DNA of 45,985 nt, taken from the NCBI GenBank assembly GCA_035565615.1, contig DATMSB010000024.1:1-45985 (forward strand), written 5' to 3'. The DNA comes from Vulgatibacter sp035565615 (GTDB lineage: Bacteria > Myxococcota > Myxococcia > Myxococcales > Vulgatibacteraceae). The notes beneath the pieces are model-generated. The model ran no database searches, was not told where the DNA came from, and saw nothing but the letters and a program-made list of their open reading frames with translations. This document shows, piece after piece, positions 9,550 through 17,789 of this stretch. Position 1 is the first letter of the stretch. Each line of letters starts with the position of its first letter. The translations under genes were made by a program, and so were the position numbers.

Positions 9550-11046
9550 ATGGCACCCTTCCGAAATCGCTCCCTCCCCCCACGGCTCAGGGATCTCGAG
9601 CAGGAGATCAAGGGGTACGCCAAGGAGTTCGGCCTCGACTTCTACGAGGTGATCTTCGAGCTCCTCACCTACGACGAGGTGAACATGGTGGCCGCCTACG
9701 GCGGCTACCCGAACCGCTATCCCCACTGGCGGTTCGGCATGGACTACGAGCAGCTCTCGAAGGGCTACGAGTACGGCCTCTCCAAGATCTACGAGCTGGT
9801 GATCAACAACGATCCCACCTACGCGTACCTGCTCGAGTCCAACCCCGAGGTGGACCAGAAGCTGGTGATGGCCCACGTGTACGGGCACGGCGACTTCTTC
9901 AAGAACAACTTCTCCTTCCAGCACACCAACCGGAAGATGATGGACGAGATGGCGAACCACGCCACCCGCGTGCGCCGCCTCATCGACCGCCTCGGCGTCG
10001 AGAAGGTCGAGGACTTCATCGACCGCTGCCTCTCGCTCGAGAACCTCATCGACTACCACTCGCCCTACATCAAGCGCGCGCCCGCCAGCAGCGACGAGGA
10101 GGAGGCGCCGCAGCAGATCCGGGGCCTGCGCAACGAGCGGGAGTACATGGGCGGGTACATCAACCCGCAGCCCTACCTGGACGAGCTGCAGCGGAAGGCA
10201 GAGGAGGAGCGGGCCCAGAAGAAGCGCTTCCCCGAGCGGCCGCAGCGCGACGTGCTCCTCTTCCTGCTCGACCACGCGCCCTTGGAACCGTGGGAGCAGG
10301 ACATCCTCGCGATCATCCGCGAGGAGGCCTACTACTTCGCACCGCAGGGCATGACCAAGATCATGAACGAGGGCTGGGCCAGCTACTGGCACTCCACGAT
10401 CATGACCACCCGCGCCCTGCGCGACTCCGAGGTCATCGACTACGCCGACCACCACGCCGGCACCGTCTCCATGCGGCCGGGCTCACTGAACCCGTACAAG
10501 ATCGGCATCGAGCTCTTTCGAGACATCGAGCACCGCTGGAACACCGGTCGGTTCGGGAAGGAGTGGGAGGAGTGCGACTCGCTCCCCGAGCGGCAGAGCT
10601 GGGACAAGCAGCTCGGCCTCGGTCGCCAGAAGATCTTCGAGGTGCGCAAGCACTACAACGACGTCACCTTCATCGACGAGTTCCTCACCCCCGAGTTCTG
10701 CATCGAGCAGAAGCTCTTCGTCTACGACTACAACGACAAGCGGCAGACCTGGGAGATCGCCAGCCGGCAGTTCAAGGCGGTGAAGGAGAAGCTCCTCCAG
10801 CGCCTCACCAACTTCGGCAACCCGATCATCGAGGTGGTCGACGCGAACTTCGAGAACCGCGCCGAGCTCCTCCTCGTGCACAAGCACGACGGCGTGGACC
10901 TCAAGGTGGACGACGCCCGCCACTCCCTCCAGTGCCTGCAGTCCTTGTGGCGGCGGCCGGTGAACCTCTACACCCGCCTCGACGGCAAGAGCCTGATCCT
11001 GCGCTTCGACGGCCAGGATCACTCCGACCAGAAGGCGGAGCTCTGA
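9550..11046 (+). CDS. spoVR: SpoVR family protein
   Basis: A 498-aa protein with the SpoVR/YcgB signature throughout: DFYEVIFELLTYDEVNMVAA near residue 40, the GGYPNRYPHWRFGMDYE block, LVMAHVYGHGDFFKNN with metal-ligand-like His residues, and TKIMNEGWASYWHS in the centre. SpoVR was named for spore cortex formation in Bacillus, while in other bacteria it is tied to stationary-phase stress. Its biochemical activity is not established. It starts 7 nt after the DUF444 gene stop and is the last gene of the prkA operon, followed by a strong hairpin at 11059-11080. Confidence 0.93.
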   Translation: MAPFRNRSLPPRLRDLEQEIKGYAKEFGLDFYEVIFELLTYDEVNMVAAYGGYPNRYPHWRFGMDYEQLSKGYEYGLSKIYELVINNDPTYAYLLESNPEVDQKLVMAHVYGHGDFFKNNFSFQHTNRKMMDEMANHATRVRRLIDRLGVEKVEDFIDRCLSLENLIDYHSPYIKRAPASSDEEEAPQQIRGLRNEREYMGGYINPQPYLDELQRKAEEERAQKKRFPERPQRDVLLFLLDHAPLEPWEQDILAIIREEAYYFAPQGMTKIMNEGWASYWHSTIMTTRALRDSEVIDYADHHAGTVSMRPGSLNPYKIGIELFRDIEHRWNTGRFGKEWEECDSLPERQSWDKQLGLGRQKIFEVRKHYNDVTFIDEFLTPEFCIEQKLFVYDYNDKRQTWEIASRQFKAVKEKLLQRLTNFGNPIIEVVDANFENRAELLLVHKHDGVDLKVDDARHSLQCLQSLWRRPVNLYTRLDGKSLILRFDGQDHSDQKAEL

Positions 11047-11058
11047 TCCCGCCGCGGC

Positions 11059-11080
11059 GGGCGAGGCGCGGGCCTCGCCC
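11059..11080. terminator. Hairpin between convergent spoVR and cytochrome genes
   Basis: GGGCGAGGC (11059-11067) and GCCTCGCCC (11072-11080) form a perfect 9-bp stem with a 4-nt loop, 12 nt after the spoVR stop. It lies between convergent genes and could act in both directions. No T-tract follows on either strand. Confidence 0.5.
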
Positions 11081-11155
11081 CTCGGCGGCCCGAGCACCGG
11101 GGCGTGCCGATGGTTGGGTCGAATCACCTCGCTTCGGCCGCGCGCCGAGCTCGCT

Positions 11156-11632
11156 TCAGGGCGGCGCGCCCTGATCCAGCCAGCGCCTGAGCATCGCCCT
11201 GCCGTTGGGGCCGACGCCGTCGCCCCACCTGGCGGCGGGGGGCATCTCGCCGTCCCCCACCTCGTCGACGATGTCATCCGCCATCTCGAAGGCGCCCTTC
11301 AACCCGTCGCGGTCGTCGTCGCGGCCCCGCCGCCTGCGCGCGCTTCGCACCCGGGCGCCCTCGTCGTCGAAGGAGTACACGTCGAGGCGGAAGTCGCTCG
11401 GCGCGCCCCGGTTCGGCGGGCTGCCATGGCAGAGGTTGCAGTGGTCGTCGAGCAGCGGCTTCACGTGCTCGGCGAAGGTAGGATTCTCGGGCACCTCCTC
11501 GATGTCCGGGACCGAGAAGTCGCAGGCCGCCGCCAGGGCGAGCGACGCCGCGGCGAGCACGGTCCTCCCCCTGCGCCCCAAAGGCGCGCACCGCGCGGGG
11601 CGCAGCGAAGCCGCGGCCGCCGGGCGCGTCAC
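11156..11632 (-). CDS. c-type cytochrome lipoprotein, single heme motif
   Basis: A 158-aa protein with an Arg-rich leader, a hydrophobic stretch and a lipobox (LAAA-C, Cys37). One c-type heme motif CNLCH lies at residues 65-69, in the context FAEHVKPLLDDHCNLCHG, which resembles the entry motif of Planctomycete/PSD1-type cytochromes. A late EMPP motif (in GDGEMPPAARWGDG) could supply the distal Met ligand. The predicted role is electron transfer at the outer face of the inner membrane or at the outer membrane. GTG 11632 overlaps the stop of the upstream YceI gene in a GTGA, so the two are probably translationally coupled. A later GTG (residue 25) would spoil the signal peptide. Confidence 0.75.
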   Translation of the reverse strand: MTRPAAAASLRPARCAPLGRRGRTVLAAASLALAAACDFSVPDIEEVPENPTFAEHVKPLLDDHCNLCHGSPPNRGAPSDFRLDVYSFDDEGARVRSARRRRGRDDDRDGLKGAFEMADDIVDEVGDGEMPPAARWGDGVGPNGRAMLRRWLDQGAPP

Positions 11633-12243
11633 GGCTCGCGCTCCAGGGCGAGCTTGCCCCGGATCTCCAGGGCGTCCTCCACCTTGATCATCATCAGGCT
11701 GGGCCGCTCCACCTGGTGGGCCTCCAGGCTCTCCGGAAAGCTGAAGGTGGCCTCGGCACGATCCGGGCTCCTGTAGTCGAGGGTCACCTCGATGTCGCGG
11801 GGGACGGTCACGCCCTTCAGCTCCACCTGGGCCTTCAGCGGGACCTTCACCACGCCCGGCGTCGCCGGGGGCTTGAAGCCGGGCGCCACCCCCTTCACCA
11901 CCACCAGCGGGTGGTTCGCGGCGTCGATCGCCTCGAGGGCGTGGGCGTCGCGGTTCCCGTTCCCCGACTTGAAGGAGGCGACCTTCGCCCGGGCCATCAC
12001 CTTCAACCCAGACTCGTCGATCACCAGCGCCACCTCCGGCTCCTCCGTGGCCCCGACCACCCGGTGGAGCTTGTGGACGAGGACGTACTCGATCCTCCCC
12101 TTCCCCGCCCACCGCGCGGGCTGGACCTTCGCCGCCTCCTGCGCCTGACCGGCCTCCTCCGCGCCGGCGGAGGCGAAGGCGGAGCAGGCGACGAGGGCGA
12201 CGAGAGCGACGAGAGCGGACTTCCTCCACGGGATGCCGTCCAT
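11629..12243 (-). CDS. YceI-family periplasmic protein
   Basis: A 204-aa protein with a signal peptide (basic start, then a hydrophobic stretch to about residue 27). The mature part has the YceI lipocalin-like layout: VLVHKLHRVVGATEEP near the start, AKVASFKSGNGNRDAHALEA in the middle (family: F.S....RD.HL), LKAQVELKGVTVPRDIEVTL and a late FSFPESLEAHQVERP. The family binds long isoprenoid or lipid-like molecules in a beta-barrel, and in E. coli yceI neighbours a cytochrome b561 gene (yceJ). Here it sits between a four-helix His-bearing membrane protein gene and a c-type cytochrome gene, which suggests a redox or quinone-related role (inference). Confidence 0.75.
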   Translation of the reverse strand: MDGIPWRKSALVALVALVACSAFASAGAEEAGQAQEAAKVQPARWAGKGRIEYVLVHKLHRVVGATEEPEVALVIDESGLKVMARAKVASFKSGNGNRDAHALEAIDAANHPLVVVKGVAPGFKPPATPGVVKVPLKAQVELKGVTVPRDIEVTLDYRSPDRAEATFSFPESLEAHQVERPSLMMIKVEDALEIRGKLALEREP

Positions 12244-12265
12244 GGTCTCCTCCGAGCTTCGACGT

Positions 12266-12922
12266 TCAGAAGATCCAGACGCCGGTCGCGATGGCCATCA
12301 GGCCCACGGTCGAGTACCCGACCGCCTGGTGGATCCGGGCGTACCTCTTCAGGTTCCGGGCGTTCCCCGCGTCTGCCGATCGCGCCGTGGCGAAGCCGAG
12401 TCCCACCTGCGCGAGCATCCCCGCCGAGGCGCCGATCACCGCGATCTTGTGGGCGGTGGCGGTGTCGAACCCCGGATCCTTCTCGAAGGGCACCGGCGCG
12501 AAGACGCTGAGGGTCGCGGTGGCGATGAAGGCGCCGGCGCTCGCGTAGGTCGACACGCGGTGCGCCATCAGGTAGTCGCCCGTCCCCCCGCCCCCTCCGT
12601 AGACGTCGTCGTAGTTGAGCTGCCCCAGGACCGCCGAGGTGGTCATCAGGGCGAGGGTCGAAAGCCCCAGGATCTGGTGGGACTGCAGCATCGTCCGCCT
12701 CGTCTCGATGCGGTCCGCCAGCGCCGGATCGCTCGCCGCCTCCTTCTGCGCCGCCGTGTCTCCGAAGAGGTCGAAATCCATCGAGTCTCCGGTCCCGGCG
12801 GGCTCCCCGGCCCAGACGAGGCGGAGCTGCAGGGGGGCGAGGTCCCGCTCGGCGGGAGCGGCGCCGGCGATCGCGGGCGCCAAGGCGAGGCAGGCGGCGG
12901 CGCGGAGGGCAAGGGGCTGCAT
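12266..12922 (-). CDS. Four-helix membrane protein with one His per helix; candidate di-heme b561-like protein
   Basis: A 218-aa protein with a signal peptide (residues 1-22), a soluble segment to about residue 80, then four hydrophobic helices starting near residues 82, 121, 158 and 198. Each helix begins with a His in a similar setting (SHQILG, AHRVST, AHKIAV, IHQAVG). Because successive helices start on alternate membrane faces, H82/H158 and H121/H198 would pair on opposite faces, the arrangement expected of a di-heme b-type transmembrane electron carrier. This is inference: no family is recognised with certainty. AAGGA precedes ATG 12922. It heads an operon with the YceI and cytochrome c genes, 22 nt before the former. 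Confidence 0.65.
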   Translation of the reverse strand: MQPLALRAAACLALAPAIAGAAPAERDLAPLQLRLVWAGEPAGTGDSMDFDLFGDTAAQKEAASDPALADRIETRRTMLQSHQILGLSTLALMTTSAVLGQLNYDDVYGGGGGTGDYLMAHRVSTYASAGAFIATATLSVFAPVPFEKDPGFDTATAHKIAVIGASAGMLAQVGLGFATARSADAGNARNLKRYARIHQAVGYSTVGLMAIATGVWIF

Positions 12923-13144
12923 GGACAGTCATCCTTCGAGCGCGTGGCCCTCCGGGGGGCGGGAGGCCACCCGGTCGGCGAGGAGAGGGACGGGACGCCT
13001 GCGCCGGCATTCACTCGCCCGGGACGATCTTGGCGGGGAACCTTCACGGGAGCGAGCCCGGACAGGCGCCGGGCCCCGCGGCCTCCCCGCGAGATGTCCG
13101 ATGGCGAATTGAATTCGGCCCGGCCGCGGGTTAAGCGAGGCGAG

Positions 13145-13345
13145 ATGGCGCGCACCCTCGTCTACATCGGCCTCGGCCTCGTTATCCTGGGCCTCCTCTG
13201 GCCGCTCGTCTCCCGGCTGGGCCTGGGCCGGTTGCCCGGCGACATCGTGGTCGAGCGAGGGAACTTCCGCTTCTACGCACCCCTGGCAACCAGCCTCCTG
13301 ATCAGCCTGCTGCTCACGGCGATCCTCTGGCTCTTTCGCCGCTGA
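13145..13345 (+). CDS. DUF2905 small membrane protein
   Basis: A 66-aa protein with two hydrophobic helices. The first, VYIGLGLVILGLLWPL, is followed by the family's conserved loop GRLPGDIVVERGNFRFYAPL and a second helix, ending in LWLFRR. This matches the short DUF2905 family of inner-membrane proteins of unknown function. ATG 13145 has a purine-rich AGCGAGGCGAG just upstream. It lies alone between the divergent membrane-protein gene and the convergent cytochrome gene. The 222-bp gap upstream contains an AT-richer spot around 13105-13114 (TTGAAT) but no convincing promoter. Confidence 0.8.
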   Translation: MARTLVYIGLGLVILGLLWPLVSRLGLGRLPGDIVVERGNFRFYAPLATSLLISLLLTAILWLFRR

Positions 13346-13372
13346 TGGGCGCCTCCGCCCGACCGGCGGCGA

Positions 13373-14809
13373 TCAGAGCACGCGCAGGAAGGCGACCACG
13401 TCCCGCTTCTCGTCGGCGGTGAGGCGCGATTCGAGCACCAGGTTGAAGAACTCCACCGCGTCCTCGAGGGTGAGCAACCTTCCGTCGTGCAGGTAGGGCG
13501 GCGACTCCTTGATGCCGCGCAAGGGGAAGGTCTTGATGGGACCGTCGGCCGCCATGACCCTGCCGTTCACGAGCTTCATCTCGTAGAACCGCTCGACCTG
13601 CAGGTCGTGCATGAGGTTGTCGGTGTAGAACGGCGGCGGGTGGCAGACGGCGCACTGGGCCTTCCCGTGGAAGAGCTCCTCCCCGCGCAGCTCGGCGGCG
13701 GTGGCCTTCGACGGATCGAGGCGCCCATCGGCGACGCGGAGCTTGGGCGCCGGCGGGAAGTCGAGCAGCTCCTGGAACTCGGACATGTCCTGCACCTGGC
13801 TGCCGCGCTCGAGGATGTTGATGCCCTTCTTCGTCCCCACCACCGGATCGCCGTCGAAGTAGGCGCCGCGCTGCTCGAACTCGGTGAAGTCCTCCACCGT
13901 CTTCAGCGCCCGCTGCGATCCAAAGAGGCGCTGAATGTTCACGCCGCGCAGGGTGGGCGTGTCGATCCGGTGCCGGAACTCCTGGGGCCGGATGTCGCCC
14001 ACGAGGTGCGTGGCGCCATTGGTATGGCCGTTGGAATGACAGTCCAAGCAGGCGACCCCGCGGTGCGGGTGATCGCTGCGGCGGTCCTCGGTCTGGTTGA
14101 ACTGCTGCTGGGGAAACGGCGTCAGCAACAGACGCAGACCCTCGATCTGCTTCGGGTTCAGGATGCCGTTGAAGAGCTCGTAGAAGTTCGCGAGGGTGAC
14201 CAGCTTGCCCTGGGAGACGTCGCCGAGGTCCTTGCGCGTGGTCAGGAAGATCGGCGGCGGGAACTCCGGCATGAAGTGGTCCGGCAGGTCGAAGTCGAGA
14301 TCGAAGCGGGTGAGGTCCCGATCCTCCTGCCGCTTCAGCTCGTCGATCACCACCTGGGGGAAGACCATGCCGCCCTCCCGGTGGTTGGGATGGGGAAGCG
14401 GCATGAACCCGCCGGGGAAGACGCCCTTCTCGCGGATCTCGTCGGGCGACATGCGCGCGAGCGAGTCCCAGGTGACGCCGCTCGCGAGCTTCGCGCGGGG
14501 CCCCTCCTGGATCGGCTTGCCGCGGAACATGGTCACGCCCTTGGCGGGCCGGTTCGAGAGGTCGTAGCGATCGCGGAGGAGCGCGTCGTGCGCCTTCTTC
14601 ACCTCCGCCTTCTCGGCGACCGCCTTCCTGCGGATCTCGGCGAACGACTCGGTGATGGCGACGGGCGCATAGCTCGTCTCGCCCCTCGGCTGGATGCCCT
14701 TGGCGTCCTTCCCGGGCGCCGCGCCGATCACGCCGGCCCAGAGGATCGCCGCCCCGATCCCGGCCAGCCCGAAGGCGAGCCTCTTGCGCATCGATCCCAT
14801 CGATCCCAC
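13373..14809 (-). CDS. Di-heme cytochrome c peroxidase/MauG-like protein
   Basis: A 478-aa protein with an N-terminal signal sequence or anchor (about residues 8-30) and two c-type heme motifs, CLDCH (254-258) and CAVCH (386-390). The sequence between them (RIDTPTLRGVNIQRLFGSQR) and after them (GIKESPPYLHDGRLLTLEDA) is typical of bacterial cytochrome c peroxidase and MauG-like proteins. The predicted site is the periplasm, where it would either reduce peroxide with electrons from small cytochromes or oxidise a partner. The N-terminal 240 residues are longer than in classical CcpA. GTG 14809 follows GGAGGG by 5 nt; two later ATGs (14800, 14791) are possible starts. Confidence 0.8.
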   Translation of the reverse strand: MGSMGSMRKRLAFGLAGIGAAILWAGVIGAAPGKDAKGIQPRGETSYAPVAITESFAEIRRKAVAEKAEVKKAHDALLRDRYDLSNRPAKGVTMFRGKPIQEGPRAKLASGVTWDSLARMSPDEIREKGVFPGGFMPLPHPNHREGGMVFPQVVIDELKRQEDRDLTRFDLDFDLPDHFMPEFPPPIFLTTRKDLGDVSQGKLVTLANFYELFNGILNPKQIEGLRLLLTPFPQQQFNQTEDRRSDHPHRGVACLDCHSNGHTNGATHLVGDIRPQEFRHRIDTPTLRGVNIQRLFGSQRALKTVEDFTEFEQRGAYFDGDPVVGTKKGINILERGSQVQDMSEFQELLDFPPAPKLRVADGRLDPSKATAAELRGEELFHGKAQCAVCHPPPFYTDNLMHDLQVERFYEMKLVNGRVMAADGPIKTFPLRGIKESPPYLHDGRLLTLEDAVEFFNLVLESRLTADEKRDVVAFLRVL

Positions 14810-14931
14810 GGTCGCCCTCCGAAAGCCGTCGAACCCGTCCCTACAGTGGAGCGTCGGGGACGATGGCTCGCCGGGGGCGCCAGGTGAACGCCTCGTCCGG
14901 GGCAGGTCTACCCGCCGAGGCGACGATCGCG

Positions 14932-14951
14932 GATCCCGAGGAGGCGGGATC
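14932..14951 (-). terminator. Hairpin at the end of the minus-strand hydrogenase operon
   Basis: GATCCCG (14932-14938) and CGGGATC (14945-14951) form a perfect 7-bp stem with a 6-nt loop, 27 nt beyond the stop of the 54-aa gene on the minus strand. There is no T-tract. Nothing else is recognised in the 169-bp gap to the di-heme cytochrome gene. Confidence 0.4.
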
Positions 14952-14978
14952 GGTGAGGAAGCCGGTCGGGACCGAGCG

Positions 14979-15143
14979 CTACATCCGCTTCATGCGCAGG
15001 TAGCGGCGGGCGCTGGGGAAGAACTGGACGGCGGTGACGATCGCGCCGAGCGAGGCCAGCAGGCCGACGATCTTGCCGCCGACGCTGCGTCGGGCGCGGT
15101 GCCTGGGCGAGATGAACCGGGCGTACTCGTGCAGGGGCTTCAA
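14979..15143 (-). CDS. 54-aa single-helix membrane peptide of the hydrogenase operon (TTG start)
   Basis: A short frame of 54 codons begins at TTG 15143, preceded by a strong GGAGGAGGGA site at 7-nt spacing and overlapping the maturation-protease stop in a TTGA. The product has a basic N-terminal part (KPLHEYARFISPRHRARR), one hydrophobic helix (VGLLASLGAIVTAVQFF) and a basic end RRYLRMKRM. The tail resembles the short 'DUF6893'-type peptides seen in actinobacteria (recalled, not checked). It is the last gene of the minus operon. A membrane tether or assembly factor for the otherwise soluble hydrogenase is a reasonable guess, but no function is shown by the sequence. Confidence 0.7.
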   Translation of the reverse strand: MKPLHEYARFISPRHRARRSVGGKIVGLLASLGAIVTAVQFFPSARRYLRMKRM

Positions 15144-15637
15144 CGGGGGGTCCCTCCTCCGGCGCGGACGTCCGCGCCTCGCAGCTCGTCGAGGAGGATC
15201 TTGTGCACGAGCGCCGCCGCCGGCTCGATCGCCGCCTCCACGGGAGGGCTGAGGCCCATCCGCTCACCGAGGAAGGCGGGCTGGCAGCCGACGATCCGCA
15301 CCGGCGGGAGCATCCCTCCCATGGCGCGCACCTGGGTGAAGACCGCGTGCACGTCCATCGAGTGGTTGTCCGCCACCGGCAGAGGCCCGTCGAGGTCGGG
15401 CTCGATCACGAAGAGGGTCCCCGGCGCCGCGCCCCGAGAGACGGCGTCGACGATCACCAGGAGCCCTGGAGGCTCCAGCAGATCGAAGGCGAGGTGGACG
15501 CCGCGGATGCCGAAGTCCTCGACGCGGACGCCATCGGGCACGTCCTTCGGCTGGAGGTGGCGGACCACCTCGACGCCGAAGCCGTCGTCGCCCAGGAAGA
15601 CGTTGCCGACGCCGGCGACCAGCGCCCGCGCTCCCAT
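15140..15637 (-). CDS. [NiFe]-hydrogenase maturation protease (M52 family)
   Basis: A 165-aa protein of normal length for HyaD/HybD/HycI-type endopeptidases. It starts with GVGNVFLGDDGFGVEVV, in which the second Asp takes the place of the Glu of HybD. VIVDAVSRG and DNHSMDVHAVF supply the Asp and His expected to contact nickel. These proteases remove the C-terminal tail of the large subunit once Ni is inserted; the large-subunit gene here keeps such a 22-residue tail. It overlaps the upstream gene in TGATG and the next gene in TTGA, so expression is probably coupled along the operon. Confidence 0.9.
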   Translation of the reverse strand: MGARALVAGVGNVFLGDDGFGVEVVRHLQPKDVPDGVRVEDFGIRGVHLAFDLLEPPGLLVIVDAVSRGAAPGTLFVIEPDLDGPLPVADNHSMDVHAVFTQVRAMGGMLPPVRIVGCQPAFLGERMGLSPPVEAAIEPAAALVHKILLDELRGADVRAGGGTPR

Positions 15638-17148
15638 CACGGCGCCGTCGGATCGACGGGCTCCACCTCGTCGACGCCGTAGTAGAGGAAGCGCCCGTAC
15701 CAGCGGTGGTACTCCGCCGCGGGATCGCCCTCGATGGTGACGCCCAGGAGCGCGCGGCCGTCCACGTCGTGGACCACCTTCTCCACCCGGGCGATCCGGC
15801 CCTCGAAGAGGTGATCCTGCGCGTCCGCGCGCCGCACGCCGGGCTTGAGACGCACCCGGTTGCCCGCCACGAATCGGTTCGGACGCGGAGGAGATCCGCT
15901 GCCCGCGGGGGCTCCCGCCTCGGGCCCGAAGCCTCCCGGCTGCGCGCGGCCCGACGCATCGGCGTGCGCCACATCGGGTACCGCGGACTTCACGACCGAC
16001 GCACCTGCGACCGCCGTCGCATCTCTGGCGGCCGCCGCGAGGATCGATCGCCCCCTCTCGGCGTCGCCCACCAGCGCGGCGTTGGGATCGCCGTCCTTCG
16101 GCACCATCTCGGCCCGATCGAGGTCCCGGAGCGCGCCGTGGAGCCGGGCCATCACCTCCGGCGACATGCCATCGGTCCGTCGGACGATGGCGGCGACCCG
16201 CTCGTCCGTACCCAGGGCCTCGCGCTTCTCGCCGTCCGTGAGGAGCATGGTGCGCAGGGTGAGGAGCTCGTCGATCTCCGTGGCGTCGAAGAGATCGCCC
16301 GGACTCTCCGGGGCGATCCGCGGGTGGTCGTAGAGGATGATCGGCGACGCGAGGACGAGGTCGTCCGTCCCAGGAGGCCCGGCGAGCACGGGATAGGCGC
16401 GCACGTTGGCGCACGCCGACGCGGCGGCCTCCGCCCAGGCGGGCGGATCGAGGAGGGAGACGAACGAGCCCTCGCACACCTTGAGAAAGAGATGCGTCGA
16501 CACGCAGGCCGCGCGCATCGCCTCCTCGCGGGGGATCGCCGGCGCCACCCCCTCCGTCTCGTTCTCCACACGAAGCCGCATCCGGACGAGAGGCCTCTCC
16601 GCCTCCACCGGCTCCCAGCCGACGCGGATCGTCCCTCGCACGGGATCCCACGTACGGCGCACGCGGCCTGCCACCGCGCCGTCGGCGCCCCGCACCTCGG
16701 AGAACGCCTCCCCGCCGGGCGCCTCGAAGGGGATCTCGACGGCCCCCTCCCCTCCCTCCCAACCCTGCGCGACGGCGCAGCGGCCGAGGTCGCAGGTGAA
16801 GTCGATCTCGCGGATCTCCCCCTCCTCCCAGGGGAAGAGGCGATCGCCCCCGGCGTCCAGCGACGCCACCTCGTGGAACGCGCCACCCTCCAGGCGCTCC
16901 ACGATCCGGCGTCGCACGTGGAGGAAGCGGAGGCGGCCCTCGATCACCACCCGACCCGCCGGCGCCACCAGCACCTGCGTCTCCATCCACCACGGATCGG
17001 TGCCGGTGGCCTCGCTCCAGCCCCGCGGCGCGAGGATGCCGAAGGACCAGCGAAACCGGTTCTTGGTGGACGACGCCCGGTAGGGATACAGGATGTAGCC
17101 CTCCAAGAGGACCGCGTCCGCGACGGCGGCGACGCTCGCAAAGCTCAC
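15637..17148 (-). CDS. Hydrogenase-associated conserved protein, 503 aa
   Basis: I recognise this as a protein type found in group 1h hydrogenase loci, with no assigned biochemical role. The N-terminus LLEGYILYPYRASSTKNRFRW (split here as LLEGYILYPY and RASSTKNRFRW) is its hallmark. The middle is a mixed alpha/beta region with few Cys. After an Ala/Gly/Pro-rich linker (about residues 395-425), the C-terminal 75 residues form a separate domain starting AGNRVRLKPGVRRAD and ending FLYYGVDEVEPV, with a KOW/SH3-like feel. GTG 17148 overlaps the DUF5947 stop in GTGA. The context suggests a role in assembly or cofactor handling (inference). Confidence 0.75.
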   Translation of the reverse strand: MSFASVAAVADAVLLEGYILYPYRASSTKNRFRWSFGILAPRGWSEATGTDPWWMETQVLVAPAGRVVIEGRLRFLHVRRRIVERLEGGAFHEVASLDAGGDRLFPWEEGEIREIDFTCDLGRCAVAQGWEGGEGAVEIPFEAPGGEAFSEVRGADGAVAGRVRRTWDPVRGTIRVGWEPVEAERPLVRMRLRVENETEGVAPAIPREEAMRAACVSTHLFLKVCEGSFVSLLDPPAWAEAAASACANVRAYPVLAGPPGTDDLVLASPIILYDHPRIAPESPGDLFDATEIDELLTLRTMLLTDGEKREALGTDERVAAIVRRTDGMSPEVMARLHGALRDLDRAEMVPKDGDPNAALVGDAERGRSILAAAARDATAVAGASVVKSAVPDVAHADASGRAQPGGFGPEAGAPAGSGSPPRPNRFVAGNRVRLKPGVRRADAQDHLFEGRIARVEKVVHDVDGRALLGVTIEGDPAAEYHRWYGRFLYYGVDEVEPVDPTAP

Positions 17149-17789
17149 GCGGCTCCTCCTCCTTCCGGCAGCGGGCGGCTCCTCCGGTGCAGGGCCTCGA
17201 AGAACGAGTCCATCCCGGCCCGCACCTCGTCGCCGCCGTCGAAGCCCCTCCAGCCCTGGCGCACGATCCCCACCAAGTCGTAGCAGGCGTCGATCGGCAC
17301 CAGCATCGCCTCGATCGGGCCGCCCCCCCGCGGGCTGCGCACGAGCAGCGCCTCCACGTCGGGCTCCAGCGCCCGCAGGAGATCGCTCGACGCCAGCAGC
17401 TCGTCCATCGCCTCCAGCGGCAGCTCGGACTCGGTGGGGCCGGCGGGGCTCGGGTACGTGATCACCCACCGCGCCGCCGCGCTGCTGAAGAAGGCGAAGC
17501 AGAGGCCCACCGGGATCGAGAGCGCCTCCCACCGCTCCCGGTCGAAGGGCTCGGGCGAGGTGCAGACCCGGGTGGGCACCGTGCGGTAGTGGCCCGCCCC
17601 CGCCCCCGGCTGCTCGAAGAGCAGCGCGCAGGGGCGGCACGAGCAGCAGATCGTCCGGAGGTCGAGGTCCACCACGTGGCGGTGCCCCGCGTCGAGCTGC
17701 GCCGCGCAGAGCTCGCAGCGCTCCCCCGCAGCCCAGGCCGGGCGGTGGGCCCTTCCCACCGCGTACCGCCGCAGGGACCGCAGGTTCAC
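17145..17789 (-). CDS. DUF5947 family protein, Cys-rich N-terminus
   Basis: A 214-aa protein whose N-terminal part holds two Cys pairs, CELC (25-28) and CRPC (51-54), with further Cys at 48-49 and two His at 36 and 38. This suggests a zinc-ribbon or rubredoxin-like site. It matches what I recall of DUF5947, a family of hydrogenase gene clusters in actinobacteria. The C-terminal two thirds contain FAFFSSAAARWVITYPSPAG and a late PIDACYDLVGIVRQGW. Its function is unknown. GTG 17789 overlaps the NifU-domain stop and its own stop overlaps the next start, both in GTGA, so it is expressed as part of the maturation operon. Confidence 0.75.
   Translation of the reverse strand: MNLRSLRRYAVGRAHRPAWAAGERCELCAAQLDAGHRHVVDLDLRTICCSCRPCALLFEQPGAGAGHYRTVPTRVCTSPEPFDRERWEALSIPVGLCFAFFSSAAARWVITYPSPAGPTESELPLEAMDELLASSDLLRALEPDVEALLVRSPRGGGPIEAMLVPIDACYDLVGIVRQGWRGFDGGDEVRAGMDSFFEALHRRSRPLPEGGGAA

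Noticed and set aside
11156..12229. The cytochrome frame extended to 357 aa
   Set aside because: The added N-terminal part runs out of frame over the YceI gene and is Arg/Gly-rich. GTG 11632, overlapping the YceI stop, gives a proper lipoprotein.
15637..17640. The 503-aa hydrogenase-associated frame extended to 667 aa
   Set aside because: The extension overlaps the DUF5947 gene in another frame. GTG 17148, overlapping its stop by 4 nt, fits the operon pattern.
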